A DNA stretch of 64,000 bases from Coriobacteriia bacterium (GTDB lineage Bacteria; Actinomycetota; Coriobacteriia; Coriobacteriales; UMGS124): positions 1 through 64,000 of the forward strand of contig JAGZEG010000010.1 in NCBI GenBank assembly GCA_018368455.1. Direction: 5' to 3'. Positions 26,164-36,042 of the stretch are shown one piece after another. The notes beneath the pieces were generated by a model. The model saw only the letters and a program-made list of their open reading frames with translations. It did not search any database and was not told where the DNA came from. A program made the translations under genes and the position numbers. Within the stretch, counting starts at the first letter, position 1. Each line of letters starts with the position of its first letter.

Positions 26164-26865
26164 CTACTCCGCGAGAGGATCGGTCGCGCCTGTCGTGGCA
26201 GAGAGGTCGTAGCCGGACAGGCTCATCGTGAAGCCGGTCGGATCGTCGGCGTTTCGCGCCCACGTAAACGTCAGGACGGTCTGCATCGGGTCGCTCGCCT
26301 TGCCGCTGAGCTTGCCGTCTTCGGCAGACACGTGCCCCTGCACGTCAACGACGACGTTCTGCACGGCCGCATCCTCGAACGCGTTCATCGCCAAGGCCAT
26401 GGCACGCGTCTGCGCCGAGGAGGCCATCTGCTCGAGAGAGCGAGCCGTGTCGTCGCTCATGGTGACGCGGAGCGTGCCCGTCGTCGTATCAACGGCATCA
26501 ACCTGCGTGTTTCCAGGGAACGTCACGATTTCGTTGCCCCAGAGGATGCCGTTCGACAGTGCCGACTCAACGCGCTCCTGCGTGACACCGGACGACAGGT
26601 CGGGCACCATGGAAAGGCGGATGTTTTTGCAGGCAACCTGAGCGAGCAGGATACCAACAACGAGAATGACAACAACGGTGATGCCGACGCGCATGACAAC
26701 GCGCTCGACAGATTCCCCCTTGGGATCGTCCAGAGCGAGAGGGTCGAGCACGTCGCCCGACTCGCGCTTGGCACGCAGGCGCTCCATCTCTGCATCGGCC
26801 AGCGTATACCCATGCGGATGCGCCTCCTGGGACGCCTCCTCGGGTCGATGGCTGTCAGTTTCCAT
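26164..26865 (-). CDS. membrane-anchored hypothetical protein
   Basis: This 233-residue protein has about 60 charged N-terminal residues, one membrane segment (VVMRVGITVVVILVVGILLAQVA), and an outside domain of about 140 residues beginning VPDLSSGVTQERVESAL. No family is recognised. The ATG at 26865 follows AGGAGAAGG. A terminator follows closely, so it is probably transcribed alone. The topology suggests a surface or periplasm-like role, but there is no evidence of activity. Confidence 0.7.
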   Translation of the reverse strand: METDSHRPEEASQEAHPHGYTLADAEMERLRAKRESGDVLDPLALDDPKGESVERVVMRVGITVVVILVVGILLAQVACKNIRLSMVPDLSSGVTQERVESALSNGILWGNEIVTFPGNTQVDAVDTTTGTLRVTMSDDTARSLEQMASSAQTRAMALAMNAFEDAAVQNVVVDVQGHVSAEDGKLSGKASDPMQTVLTFTWARNADDPTGFTMSLSGYDLSATTGATDPLAE

Positions 26866-27086
26866 GGGCCTGCCTTCTCCTAAGCCGGACATCAACGCAC
26901 GAAAGTGCGCAGCCACGCAAGCCGCGCACACTTCGACGATCTTGAACTATACGCAGTTACCCGCGTCTGAACAACCTTGACCCCCGCAAACGGCGTCCCT
27001 GCCAGCGATTCTACGCACCGCAAATCCGTCCGTCGCCCAATTCCTGCCGTCCACAGGGATTTGATCATTTTTGAAGCAACCACATC

Positions 27087-27183
27087 AGCCGGGGCCACAG
27101 TGTTCCAGATGCAAGGCACCCGGCGGTGAAGCGTATTGGACATACGCGAGCCGCCGGGGAACGCAGCAGATGGTGGAGTGCCG
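27087..27183 (+). repeat. structured repeat, copy 1
   Basis: The unit runs from AGCCGGGGCCACAG through GATGCAAGGC, an apical hairpin and GAACGCAGCAGATGG. The hairpin pairs CCCGGCGG with CCGCCGGG, and inside that GCGTAT with ATACGC. Confidence 0.75.
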
Positions 27184-27198
27184 CACAAAACTACCCCG

Positions 27199-27298
27199 TT
27201 AGCAGGCGTCACGACGCCCCAGCTGCAAGGCGCCCGGCGGCGATGCGTATTGGAATACGCGAGCCGCCAAGAACGTAGCAAACAAGACGGGGCACCGC
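27199..27298 (+). repeat. structured repeat, copy 2
   Basis: Same plan as copy 1: GCTGCAAGGC, a hairpin (GGCGG/CCGCC, with GCGTATT/AATACGC inside) and GAACGTAGCAAA. The outer sequence is more diverged. Confidence 0.75.
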
Positions 27299-27322
27299 CG
27301 CTTGCAATTTCAAATCGACTTC

Positions 27323-27433
27323 GTTAGCCGGGGCCACAGTACCCCAGATGCAAGGCGGACCGGGGCGTAGCGTACTAGACGCTACGTAAGCCCCGGTCCA
27401 ACGCAGCAGATGGAGTGCCGTGGTCCCCGGCCG
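27323..27433 (+). repeat. structured repeat, copy 3
   Basis: Same flanks (GATGCAAGGC and AACGCAGCAGATGG) but a different stem: GGACCGGGGC pairs with GCCCCGGTCC, with TAGCGT/ACGCTA inside. An outer stem CCGGGGCCAC/GTGGTCCCCGG closes the unit. It ends just before the stop codon of the ABC exporter gene. Confidence 0.75.
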
Positions 27434-27441
27434 GCACTTCT

Positions 27442-29232
27442 TTAGTCAACAACCCCCTCGAACTGCATCCGATAGTACTTCGCGTAGATGCCGTTGGCCG
27501 CCACGAGCTCATCGTGGGTGCCGCTCTCAGCGACCTGGCCGTCCTGCATGGCAACGATGCGGTCGGCACTGCGGATCGTCGAGAGGCGATGCGCGATGAC
27601 AAGCGTCGTGCGCCCGCGCGACAGGTGCGCAAGCGACGCTTGCACGGCCCGCTCGCTCTCGTTGTCCAGAGCGCTCGTCGCCTCGTCGAGGATGATGATC
27701 GGCGGGTTCTTCAGAAACACGCGCGCGATAGAGATGCGCTGCTTCTGGCCGCCGGACAACCTCGCCCCGCGCTCGCCCACCATCGTGTCGTACCCCGCCG
27801 GCAGGCTCATCACGAACTCGTGGATGTTGGCCTTCTTCGCCGCGTCGATGATTTCCTCAAGCGACGCGTCCGGACGACCGTAGGCGATGTTCTCACCGAT
27901 CGTTCCGTCGAAGAGGTACACGTCCTGCTGCACGATACCGATGCTGCGCCGCAAGCTGTCCTGCGTCACGTCGCGCACGTCAACGCCGTCGATGTGCACC
28001 GCACCCGAGCGCACGTCGTAGAAGCGCGGCACGAGCGAGCACGTCGTCGTCTTGCCACCACCTGAGGGCCCGACGAGCGCCACGGTCATCCCCGGCTCCA
28101 CGTGCAGGTCGAGATGGTCGAGCACATCGGTCTCGCCGTCATAGGAGAAGCAGACGTCGTCGAAGTCGATGCGTCCCTCTCTCACGGCGATGTCGGGAGC
28201 ACCGGGTCGGTCGACGATGTCCGGCTTCGTGTCGAGAATCTCGCAGAACCGCTTGAAGCCGGCCGACGCCTTCTGGAACACCTCCGTGAAGTTGACGAGC
28301 GTCTCGATCGGCGTGTTCAGGATGCCGATGTACAGTGCGAAAATGGCCAGGTCAGATGCCACCATCTGTCCCGACGCCACGAGGTAGCCGCCCAGCACGA
28401 TGACGACGGTGTACAGCATGCCCGACATCGTGGAGCTCACGGCGCTGAACGTCCCCATGCACCGGTACGTGCGCTCCTTCGAGGCAAGGTACGCGTCATT
28501 GGAGCGGTAGAACTTGCCGCGCTCGTAGTCCTCAGCCGCAAAGCTCTTGACGACGCGAATGCCCGCCAGCGAATCCTCGAGCTGCGAGTTGATGCCCGAG
28601 ATCTTGACGCGGTTGTCATGGAACGTCGCTTGCAGCGCCTTGTTGCGCTGGATGAGGTAGATAACAACGGCAGTCGTGACCAGCGCCAAGGCCAGCGCGA
28701 GCTGCCAGTTGATGAGCGCCATAATCACGAGCATGCCAATGATCTCGATAGAGCTGATGACGATGTTCTCCGGGCCGTGGTGGGCGGCTTCGGAGATGTC
28801 GAACAGGTCGCTGACGACGCGGCTCATCATGTCGCCCGTCTTCACGCGATCAAACCACGAAAACGAGAACCGCTCGTACTGGTCGAACAAGTCGGCGCGC
28901 ATGCGGCTCTCCATGCGCGCGCCCATGATGTGGCCCCACGCTGCCACGAAGTAGCGACAGCCGTAGCGCACGGCATACATGACGACGAGGCCCACGAGCA
29001 GCAGGAACAGCGCAGAGTAGATCTCGGCGGACGGGCCCTCGAACAGGCCGTTCGTCAGCGTGCGCAAGATCTGTGGGAACGACAGGTCGATGGCGGCCAC
29101 GATGAGCGCGCAGGCCATGTCTATCCAGAAAAGGTGCTTCTGCGGCCCGTAGTAGGAGATGAAGCGCCCAAACGCACTCGTCTTCTTGCGGGGCTCTGCC
29201 GTCGGTGCCCCTGCCTGTCCGCCCTGAGCCAC
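27442..29232 (-). CDS. ABC exporter, fused permease and ATPase
   Basis: This protein of about 596 residues has an N-terminal type 1 exporter membrane domain with six predicted segments. Its ATPase domain shows Walker A GPSGGGKTTT, the signature LSGGQKQRISIARVF and Walker B IIILDEATSALD. It is a half-transporter likely to work as a homodimer, exporting lipid, peptide or drug. The GTG at 29232 is chosen because GAGGAGG sits five bases before it; a longer frame reaches 29379 without family-like sequence. Structured repeats abut its 3' end. Confidence 0.88.
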   Translation of the reverse strand: MAQGGQAGAPTAEPRKKTSAFGRFISYYGPQKHLFWIDMACALIVAAIDLSFPQILRTLTNGLFEGPSAEIYSALFLLLVGLVVMYAVRYGCRYFVAAWGHIMGARMESRMRADLFDQYERFSFSWFDRVKTGDMMSRVVSDLFDISEAAHHGPENIVISSIEIIGMLVIMALINWQLALALALVTTAVVIYLIQRNKALQATFHDNRVKISGINSQLEDSLAGIRVVKSFAAEDYERGKFYRSNDAYLASKERTYRCMGTFSAVSSTMSGMLYTVVIVLGGYLVASGQMVASDLAIFALYIGILNTPIETLVNFTEVFQKASAGFKRFCEILDTKPDIVDRPGAPDIAVREGRIDFDDVCFSYDGETDVLDHLDLHVEPGMTVALVGPSGGGKTTTCSLVPRFYDVRSGAVHIDGVDVRDVTQDSLRRSIGIVQQDVYLFDGTIGENIAYGRPDASLEEIIDAAKKANIHEFVMSLPAGYDTMVGERGARLSGGQKQRISIARVFLKNPPIIILDEATSALDNESERAVQASLAHLSRGRTTLVIAHRLSTIRSADRIVAMQDGQVAESGTHDELVAANGIYAKYYRMQFEGVVD

Positions 29233-29385
29233 GAGCGCCTCCTCATCAATCACGATCCGCCTACCAAAACAACTCGGCGCCGTCGGATGCATCATGCCCC
29301 ATCCGACGACGCCGTTTCTTGCAGAAAGCTCGATGAGCCGCCGAGCGGCCATACGCCACAGCCGTGTACGGCACAGCACCGCGGC

Positions 29386-29985
29386 TTAGGCGGTCTGCTC
29401 GATTCGCCCCATACGACGCGCGATCGCATCGCACAGCAGAACGCCGATCATCGTCTTCGAGTCGATGACCCTGCCGTCAAGCACGCGATCGACCATCTCG
29501 TCGAGATTGACGAGGTCAACATGGATGAACTCGTCGTCATCGGGCTCGGCACCCGTAAAGCGCAGGCCCATGGCCATGTAGAGACTCATGATCTCGTCGG
29601 AGTAGCCCGCCGCCAGCGCGATGTGGCAGAGGAATGCCACGCGCTCGGCCTCGTAGCCCGTCTCCTCCTTGAGCTCGCGGCGGATGGCGCTCTCCGGATC
29701 TTCGCCGCCGTCAAGCTTGCCGGCGGGAATCTCCAGCGTCACCTGCTCGAGCGCCGTGCGGTACTGATGCACGAGCACGACCTTGTTGTCGTCGGTCAGT
29801 GCAATGACACCAACGGAGCCGGGGTGGCGCAGCACGTCGCGATGGGCGAGGCGACCATCAGGCAGGCGCACCGTCACGTCGTCCGCAACGAGAAACGAGC
29901 CGGCCCACTGTTGGACGGAGCTCTCGATAACCTCGGACAGGCCGTCGTCGCCCACCTGAGTAGCCTGAGCCTCAACATCCCCCAT
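29386..29985 (-). CDS. Nudix hydrolase, ADP-ribose pyrophosphatase-like
   Basis: This 199-residue protein holds an intact Nudix box: GKLDGGEDPESAIRREL, continued by KEETGYE. The preceding PGSVGVIAL and EIPAGKL segments resemble ADP-ribose pyrophosphatases, which hydrolyse ADP-ribose to AMP and ribose 5-phosphate. It starts five bases after the purD stop, so it is co-transcribed with purD. Confidence 0.88.
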   Translation of the reverse strand: MGDVEAQATQVGDDGLSEVIESSVQQWAGSFLVADDVTVRLPDGRLAHRDVLRHPGSVGVIALTDDNKVVLVHQYRTALEQVTLEIPAGKLDGGEDPESAIRRELKEETGYEAERVAFLCHIALAAGYSDEIMSLYMAMGLRFTGAEPDDDEFIHVDLVNLDEMVDRVLDGRVIDSKTMIGVLLCDAIARRMGRIEQTA

Positions 29986-29990
29986 CTCGA

Positions 29991-31289
29991 CTACGCCTCC
30001 CAGGCAGCGCGGCCGCTCAACGCACGCAGGCCGACGTCAAGGCGCATCATCTTTCCGTCAAACGAGATGGCGTCCGCCGCCTCGTAGGCACGGTCGCGCG
30101 CCTCCGAGAACGTCTCGCCGATGGCCGTAACGTCCAGCACGCGCCCGCCGGCCGTGCGCAGCACGCCCTCGGCGTCGAGCGCCGTACCCGCGTGATACAC
30201 CGTGACGCCCGGCAGCGCATTGGCCTTGTCGATGTCCGTAATCGCAAAGCCCTTCTTATAGCTGAGCGGGTAACCCTTAGAAGCGAGCACGACCGTGACG
30301 GCCCACTCGGGACGCCAGGACAGCTCGACATCTGCCAGACGGCACTCGGCACACGCCATCATGACGTCGACGAGGTCAGTCTTGAGGCGAGGCAGGATGA
30401 CTTGCGTCTCGGGATCGCCGAAACGCGCGTTGAACTCCAGCACCTTCGGGCCCTGCGGCGTCAGCATGAAGCCGCCGTACAGCACGCCGCGATAGTCGAT
30501 GCCGTCAGCCGCCATGCCTGCAACGGCCTTCTCCATGATGGCCGTCATTTGGGCCATCTCGTCGTCCGTGACGATGGGCACCGGCGAGTAGCAGCCCATG
30601 CCGCCCGTGTTCGGACCGCGGTCGCCGTCGTAGGCGCGCTTGTGGTCCTGGGCCGTCGCCATGGGACGCATGGTCGTGCCATCGGTGAACACCAGGTAGG
30701 AGCACTCGGGGCCCGTCAGGCCCTCCTCGATGACGACCGTGGAACCCGCGGCGCCGAAGTGGCCCTCGAAGCACGCGTCAACGGCGGCCAGCGCCTCCGG
30801 CTCGTCCTTCGCGACGACGACGCCCTTGCCCGCAGCCAAACCGTCGGCCTTAACGACAAGCACGCCCACACCAGCCGCGAAGCGCTCGCTCACATACGCG
30901 CGCGCCGGCTCAGCCTCCGTGAACGCCTCGTAGTCCGCCGTCGGGATGCCGTGGCGCACCATGAACTCCTTGGAGAAGCGCTTGGAGCCCTCGAGCTGGG
31001 CGCCGTGCGCACCCGGGCCAAAGCACGGGATGCCCTCCTCGCGCACCGCGTCGGCCACGCCGGCCACAAGCGGCGCCTCGGGGCCAATGACGACAAGCCC
31101 GATGTTGTGCTCCTGGGCAAACTTCGTGACCGCCGTCGCGTCGTTGATGTCGAGCGAGACGTTCTTGGCGATGGAGGCCGTGCCGCCGTTGCCCGGGGCC
31201 ACGTAGAGCGTGCCGCACGAGGAGGACTTCTTGAGCGACACGGCTATCGCATGCTCGCGGCCGCCGCTGCCCAGCAAAAGGATATCCAT
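29991..31289 (-). CDS. purD: phosphoribosylamine-glycine ligase
   Basis: This 432-residue protein catalyses ATP-dependent joining of phosphoribosylamine and glycine in purine synthesis. It starts MDILLLGSGGREHAI and has the ATP-grasp segments VVKADGLAAGKGVVVA and NTGGMGCYSP, plus EFNARFGDPETQ near the metal site. The ATG at 31289 follows AAAGGGCAGG; an ATG five codons upstream is less well placed. It is 133 bases downstream of purA, probably in one transcript. Confidence 0.95.
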   Translation of the reverse strand: MDILLLGSGGREHAIAVSLKKSSSCGTLYVAPGNGGTASIAKNVSLDINDATAVTKFAQEHNIGLVVIGPEAPLVAGVADAVREEGIPCFGPGAHGAQLEGSKRFSKEFMVRHGIPTADYEAFTEAEPARAYVSERFAAGVGVLVVKADGLAAGKGVVVAKDEPEALAAVDACFEGHFGAAGSTVVIEEGLTGPECSYLVFTDGTTMRPMATAQDHKRAYDGDRGPNTGGMGCYSPVPIVTDDEMAQMTAIMEKAVAGMAADGIDYRGVLYGGFMLTPQGPKVLEFNARFGDPETQVILPRLKTDLVDVMMACAECRLADVELSWRPEWAVTVVLASKGYPLSYKKGFAITDIDKANALPGVTVYHAGTALDAEGVLRTAGGRVLDVTAIGETFSEARDRAYEAADAISFDGKMMRLDVGLRALSGRAAWEA

Positions 31290-31422
31290 GACCTGCCCTT
31301 TCATACAAATCCGGCCCGACGAAGGCCTGTGCGCCTGCCGCCGAGCCGGAATGATTTCCGACGATGTGAGAGGGACCCGTACCGGCCGCGTCGCCGCGAA
31401 GCGATCCCTCAGGCAAGCGCTC

Positions 31423-32706
31423 CTACCAGTGGCGCATGATCGTCTGCTCGCGAGACGGACCCACGGCGATGATGGACACCTTCACGCCGGAGAGGTCCTC
31501 GATGAAGTCGATGTAGTCCTTGGCCGCGCGTGGCAGCTCGTAGAAGCTGCGGCACATCGAGATGTCCTCGTTCCAGCCGGGCATCTCCTCGTAGATCGGC
31601 TTGGCGTGGTGAAACAACGTCTGGCTCTGCGGCACGGTGCGATAGACCTGGCCGTCGCACTCGTAAGCCGTGCAGACCTTGATCTTGTCGAGCGACGACA
31701 GCACGTCGAGCTTCGTGATGGCCAGGTCGGTCAGGCCGTTGACGGCGGCCGCGTACTTTGCCACGACGGCATCGAACCAGCCACAGCGACGCTTGCGACC
31801 CGTCGTCACGCCAATCTCGCTGCCGACGGTGCACAGGAGCTCGCCTGCCGGCTCATCAGCCGGAATCTCCGTGGGGAACGGGCCGGAGCCGACGCGCGTG
31901 ATGTAAGCCTTCGCGATGCCCAGGATGCGGTCGATGTTCTTCATGCCCACACCGCTGCCGATGATGGCGCCACCGGCCGAGCAGCTCGACGACGTCACGA
32001 ACGGGTAGGTGCCAAAGTCGATGTCGAGCATCGTGGCCTGGGCGCCCTCGAACAGGATGTTCTCGTCGTTGGCGACGGCGCCCTGCAGCAGGGCAGCCGT
32101 GTCGGTGATGTAGGGAGCAAGCTTGTCGGCGTAGACAAAGAACTCATCGCAGATCTGGTCGACCGTGTAGGTGGGCAGGCCGTACACCTTGGAAAGGATG
32201 TCGTTCTTCTCCTGCAGCGCAGCCTCGACCTTCTCGCGGAAGATGCCCTTGTCGAGCATGTCCTGCATGCGCAGGCCCATGCGGCTCGCCTTATCCTGGT
32301 AGGCCGGGCCGATGCCGCGACGCGTCGTGCCGATGAGGTTGTTGCCGAGACGGCGCTCGCTCGCACCGTCGAGGTCACGGTGATACGGCATGATGATGTG
32401 CGCGTTGCCCGAGATCTTGAGGCGCTCGCAGCTGATGCCCTCGCCCTCCAGGATGTTCATCTCCTCGATGAGCACCTTGGGGTCGATGACGCAGCCGTTG
32501 CCAATGACCGGCGTGATGGTGGGGTACATGACGCCCGACGGGATGAGGTGCAGCGCCAGCTTGTACTTGGGGGTGATGACCGTGTGGCCGGCGTTGTTGC
32601 CGCCCTGATAGCGCACGACGTAGTCGTACTTATCGGAGATGAGGTCGGTGACCTTGCCCTTGCCTTCGTCGCCCCACTGGGTGCCGACAAGAATCGTAGC
32701 GGGCAT
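31423..32706 (-). CDS. purA: adenylosuccinate synthetase
   Basis: This 427-residue protein makes adenylosuccinate from IMP, aspartate and GTP. It has the N-terminal GTP/IMP-binding signature GTQWGDEGKGKVTDLIS, the NNAGHTV loop, GIGPAYQDKASR and the C-terminal GPSREQTI. Its length is usual for the family. It lies between dnaB and purD on the same strand. Confidence 0.97.
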   Translation of the reverse strand: MPATILVGTQWGDEGKGKVTDLISDKYDYVVRYQGGNNAGHTVITPKYKLALHLIPSGVMYPTITPVIGNGCVIDPKVLIEEMNILEGEGISCERLKISGNAHIIMPYHRDLDGASERRLGNNLIGTTRRGIGPAYQDKASRMGLRMQDMLDKGIFREKVEAALQEKNDILSKVYGLPTYTVDQICDEFFVYADKLAPYITDTAALLQGAVANDENILFEGAQATMLDIDFGTYPFVTSSSCSAGGAIIGSGVGMKNIDRILGIAKAYITRVGSGPFPTEIPADEPAGELLCTVGSEIGVTTGRKRRCGWFDAVVAKYAAAVNGLTDLAITKLDVLSSLDKIKVCTAYECDGQVYRTVPQSQTLFHHAKPIYEEMPGWNEDISMCRSFYELPRAAKDYIDFIEDLSGVKVSIIAVGPSREQTIMRHW

Positions 32707-32854
32707 GTATGCTCTTCTCTCTCGCGTGAGGCGAGAACGCCAAGCGATCGCCCCAGGTGACAGTTACTCCAGCAGTATACCCGGAGCGCGTTTTTGATGC
32801 GACAGCGCGCCGGGCTTCCGACACTCACGACAGAATCAGCGAGTCAGCCGCGCC

Positions 32855-34246
32855 CTAGCCCTCGGAGCGGGACATGTTGCGGAACGCCGTCTTGTCGGCG
32901 AGGAACACGAGCGGCACGTCGACGCCAGAGCGGCCAGCACGGTTCTTAGCCACGATGATGTTGGCCGTACCCAGCGGTGGGCGGTCGTGCTTCTCGTCAT
33001 TGGCCTCGTCCTCCGTCAGCGAGCGGTCGATGAACATAACGGTATCTGCGTCCTGCTCGATGGAACCCGACTCGCGCAGGTCGCCCAGGACGGGGCGCTT
33101 GTCGGGCCGTTTGTCCACCTCTCGGGAGAGCTGCGACAGGGCGATGACCGGCACACCGAGATCCTTGGCGAGCACTTTGAGCGCACGGGACATCTCGCCG
33201 ACCTCGTTCGTGCGGTTCTTCTCGCGCCCCGTGTTCACCGGGTTGATGAGCTGTAGGTAGTCCACGATGATGAGACCGCCTTCCTTGCCATGCAGCAGGC
33301 GGCGTGCCTTCGTGCGGATCTCGATGACGTTCGTGCCAGCCGTATCGTCGACGGTGAAATCGAGACTCGACAGGCGTTCTGTGGCCTCGACGAGCGGCTG
33401 CCACTCGTCGTCCATGATGCTGCCCTGGCGCACGGCCTCGCTCGAAATGCCCGCCTCGCTGCACAGAAGACGCGTCGCGATTTCCGAGCCGCTCATCTCC
33501 AGCGAGAAGAACACGACGGGCGTGCCGGCTTTTGCCACGTTGAGCGCCAGCGAAAGGGCGAAAGCCGTCTTTCCGACGCCAGGGCGGGCGCCGATGATGT
33601 GCATCGTGCCCGGTCGCAGACCCAACAGCACCTTATCGAGCTCGGTGAAGCCCGTCGAGATGCCGGCGATGTGCGCGTTACCCGTGGCAATGGCGGCGAT
33701 CTCGTCGTAGGCCTGCATCACGAAGTCGCCGAGCGGGTGCGAGGCGCTCTCTACCTCACGGTTCGTGACGGAGAGCAGCATGGCTTCGGACTGCTCGACG
33801 ATGGACTCGATGTCGTCGGCAGGCGCGTCGAACGCCAAGGCCGTGATGCTCGTCGAGGCTGCGATGATGGCGCGCAACACGGCGCAGCGCTTGACGATGG
33901 CTGCGTGCTGACGCCAGTTGACGAGTGCGACGGCACCGTTACTCGCAAGGTCGATAACGAACGTCTTGCCACCGACAAGCTGCAGCTGATTGGACGCCTC
34001 GAGGTAGTCTGCGAGCGAGAGCTGGTCAATGGGGATGTCGCGCTGGAACAAGTCTGTGATGGCTGCATAGACGACGCGGTGTGCCGGGCGGTAGAAGTCC
34101 TCGACCTTGAGCAGTGAGACGATGTCGGGCACGACCTCGGGCGACAACACCGCGGCAGCGAGGACGGCCGCCTCGGCGTCCGTGTTCTGCGGCATCACGT
34201 TACCGCCCGTCAGGCGACTGTCAGGCTCGTTTATGTCCATGGCCAT
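32855..34246 (-). CDS. dnaB: replicative DNA helicase
   Basis: This 463-residue DnaB hexamer subunit unwinds DNA ahead of the replication fork. The N-terminal domain has NTDAEAAVLAAAVLS, and the RecA-like domain has Walker A GARPGVGKTAF near residue 215, FFSLEMSG and the DYLQLI Walker B. It is continuous, with no intein. The ATG at 34246 is used, although a second ATG lies two codons later. Placement after rplI is typical. Confidence 0.96.
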   Translation of the reverse strand: MAMDINEPDSRLTGGNVMPQNTDAEAAVLAAAVLSPEVVPDIVSLLKVEDFYRPAHRVVYAAITDLFQRDIPIDQLSLADYLEASNQLQLVGGKTFVIDLASNGAVALVNWRQHAAIVKRCAVLRAIIAASTSITALAFDAPADDIESIVEQSEAMLLSVTNREVESASHPLGDFVMQAYDEIAAIATGNAHIAGISTGFTELDKVLLGLRPGTMHIIGARPGVGKTAFALSLALNVAKAGTPVVFFSLEMSGSEIATRLLCSEAGISSEAVRQGSIMDDEWQPLVEATERLSSLDFTVDDTAGTNVIEIRTKARRLLHGKEGGLIIVDYLQLINPVNTGREKNRTNEVGEMSRALKVLAKDLGVPVIALSQLSREVDKRPDKRPVLGDLRESGSIEQDADTVMFIDRSLTEDEANDEKHDRPPLGTANIIVAKNRAGRSGVDVPLVFLADKTAFRNMSRSEG

Positions 34247-34325
34247 CGCTCAGCGCTTCCTTCCGTGTAGAGCCAGACGCCCCCTCGCGTCTCAGGAAGG
34301 CGATTGTAGCCCACAAAACAGCAAA

Positions 34326-34364
34326 GGGCCGCCACCTCGACACGAATGCCAATGGTGGCGGCCC
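34326..34364 (-). terminator. terminator after rplI
   Basis: GGGCCGCCACC pairs with GGTGGCGGCCC. The minus strand continues TTTGCTGTTTTG. Confidence 0.75.
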
Positions 34365-34398
34365 CTCGGGACGCTCGTGACAAGCAACGCGCGGAGGA

Positions 34399-34944
34399 CT
34401 AGGCCTCCACAGCCTCCTCGGCGACCTCAGCGGTCTCCTCGGTGACCTCCTCGACAGCCTCCTCGGCCTCGGGCTCGGCGTCGGCAGCGGCAAAGCCGTC
34501 GGCGTCGTTGACCTCGACCGTGATGGTGGCCACGATGTCGCGATACAGGGCGACGGGCACCTGATGGCTACCGGCAACCTTGATCGGCTTGTTGATCACG
34601 ATGCGCTTGCGATCGACCTCGACGCCGAGCTGGCTCTGGGCGGCCTCGGCGATCTGGGCGGCCGTAACGGAGCCGAACAGCTGGCCCTCGTCGCCGACCT
34701 TCGTCTCGATGCGCACGGCCTTGCCGTCGAGCTGAGCCTTGATAGCGCTGGCGTCAGTCAGGCGGGCGGCCTCACGCTTCTGGATGTTATTGCGGCGCTG
34801 CTCGAGCTGCTTGAGGTTGCTCGCAGTCGCCGGGATGGCGATCTTCTGAGGGAAGAGCCAGTTATTGGCGAAACCGTCGGCAACGTCAATGACGTCGCCC
34901 TCGCCGCCCTTCCCCCTGAGCTCGCCCATGAGAATGACCTTCAT
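34399..34944 (-). CDS. rplI: 50S ribosomal protein L9
   Basis: This L9 of 181 residues begins MKVILMGELRGKGGEGD and includes VADGFANNWLFPQKIA, the conserved rRNA-binding loop region. Typical L9 is about 150 residues; here a C-terminal tail of about 30 acidic and alanine residues (EEAVEEVTEETAEVAEEAVE) is added. GAGGAG precedes the ATG. It is in the rpsF-ssb-rpsR-DUF2232-rplI group. Confidence 0.95.
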   Translation of the reverse strand: MKVILMGELRGKGGEGDVIDVADGFANNWLFPQKIAIPATASNLKQLEQRRNNIQKREAARLTDASAIKAQLDGKAVRIETKVGDEGQLFGSVTAAQIAEAAQSQLGVEVDRKRIVINKPIKVAGSHQVPVALYRDIVATITVEVNDADGFAAADAEPEAEEAVEEVTEETAEVAEEAVEA

Positions 34945-35034
34945 GATTGAAACTCCTCACTTGAAACCATGGCCGAGGTGTCGGCCGACACGTCTGTCTA
35001 GCTCCGGTACGATCAGCCGCACCGTTGGTTCTAT

Positions 35035-36033
35035 CTATCGCTCGACGCTCTGCGCCGTGACGTCCCGCTCGTGCCGAGGAAGCTTCCTGAAGTTTGCCCA
35101 AGCATCGATTGCGCCAGCGACGCAAACGACATAGAACGAACCCTCGAGAAGCAGAAGCGCCATGATCACGAGGATCCTGGCGATCGAACCGTATCCCCGC
35201 TTGTCCATTATGCTCATGGCAACCGCCATGCCCTGCAGGAAGTACAGCACCCGCAGGCAGATGAACAAGCAGAGCGCAGCACTCGCAAACGTCGCCGCAC
35301 CCGTCACGCCAAGACGTGACACCGCCCAGCACACCGCACACACCGCAATGAGCACCATACCCCACAGGGGCACGTCGAAGCGTACGTACGCCTCGTAAAG
35401 CCGCGCCATGGAGGTGCGCCGAGCGATTCCGAGCCCGACAAGCCCCATGAGTACCGACATTGCTGCTTGGCCCACATAAATGAGAGGCCAGATGCTTCGC
35501 ATGTAGTCAATACTCTGCTGCATGGCCGCGGAAACCGTGATTCCCACGCCCGTGCTGCTGGCAGCGTCCTGGGTGATCTGTGCCATCTCGTCAAACGTCG
35601 CGTTGACGTAAGACGGAAGGCTCGATCCAAACGATGCAAGCAAAGCCGCATCCGTCCCCAGGGAGAGAGCCGTCAACCCGAGGATACAGGCACACACCGA
35701 AGTGATGCCAATATGTCCCGGGAGAACAAGCCCCATGACAAGTGCACCAACAACCTGGGGGAGTGCGAGTGAACCGAGGTTCACCCAATCTGCCAGGCAG
35801 AGAAGCGCACACGGCACGAGGCATGCCGCGACCCCCCACAGCGCCTTACCCTCTTCAGGTCTCCGAAGAAGATAGACGCCCACCACCATGAGGCCAACGC
35901 CAAGGGGCGCGAAGAACGTCGAGAGGAGAGAACCGACGACACACAGGACGATCTCAATCAACGGACGTGCAGGCCAAGAAGCCTTCTGTTCGTCGTTTCG
36001 AGCCAGCGCGGTATCGGCGGGACTCTCGTCCAT
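35035..36033 (-). CDS. DUF2232 family membrane protein (YybS-like)
   Basis: This 332-residue protein has about eight hydrophobic segments and no catalytic motif. It is placed between rpsR and rplI, where the DUF2232 protein YybS is found in Firmicutes. The function of the family is unknown. An N-terminal soluble stretch of about 25 residues precedes the first segment (EIVLCVVGSLLSTFFAPLGV). It starts nine bases after the rpsR stop. Confidence 0.8.
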   Translation of the reverse strand: MDESPADTALARNDEQKASWPARPLIEIVLCVVGSLLSTFFAPLGVGLMVVGVYLLRRPEEGKALWGVAACLVPCALLCLADWVNLGSLALPQVVGALVMGLVLPGHIGITSVCACILGLTALSLGTDAALLASFGSSLPSYVNATFDEMAQITQDAASSTGVGITVSAAMQQSIDYMRSIWPLIYVGQAAMSVLMGLVGLGIARRTSMARLYEAYVRFDVPLWGMVLIAVCAVCWAVSRLGVTGAATFASAALCLFICLRVLYFLQGMAVAMSIMDKRGYGSIARILVIMALLLLEGSFYVVCVAGAIDAWANFRKLPRHERDVTAQSVER

Positions 36034-36042
36034 GATTCTTCG

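Noticed and set aside
27087..27433. CRISPR array
   Set aside because: Three palindromic units of about 100 bases without constant short repeats or unique spacers, and no cas genes nearby.
28102..30087. 661-codon plus-strand frame
   Set aside because: It runs opposite the ABC exporter and Nudix genes, both with intact signature motifs.
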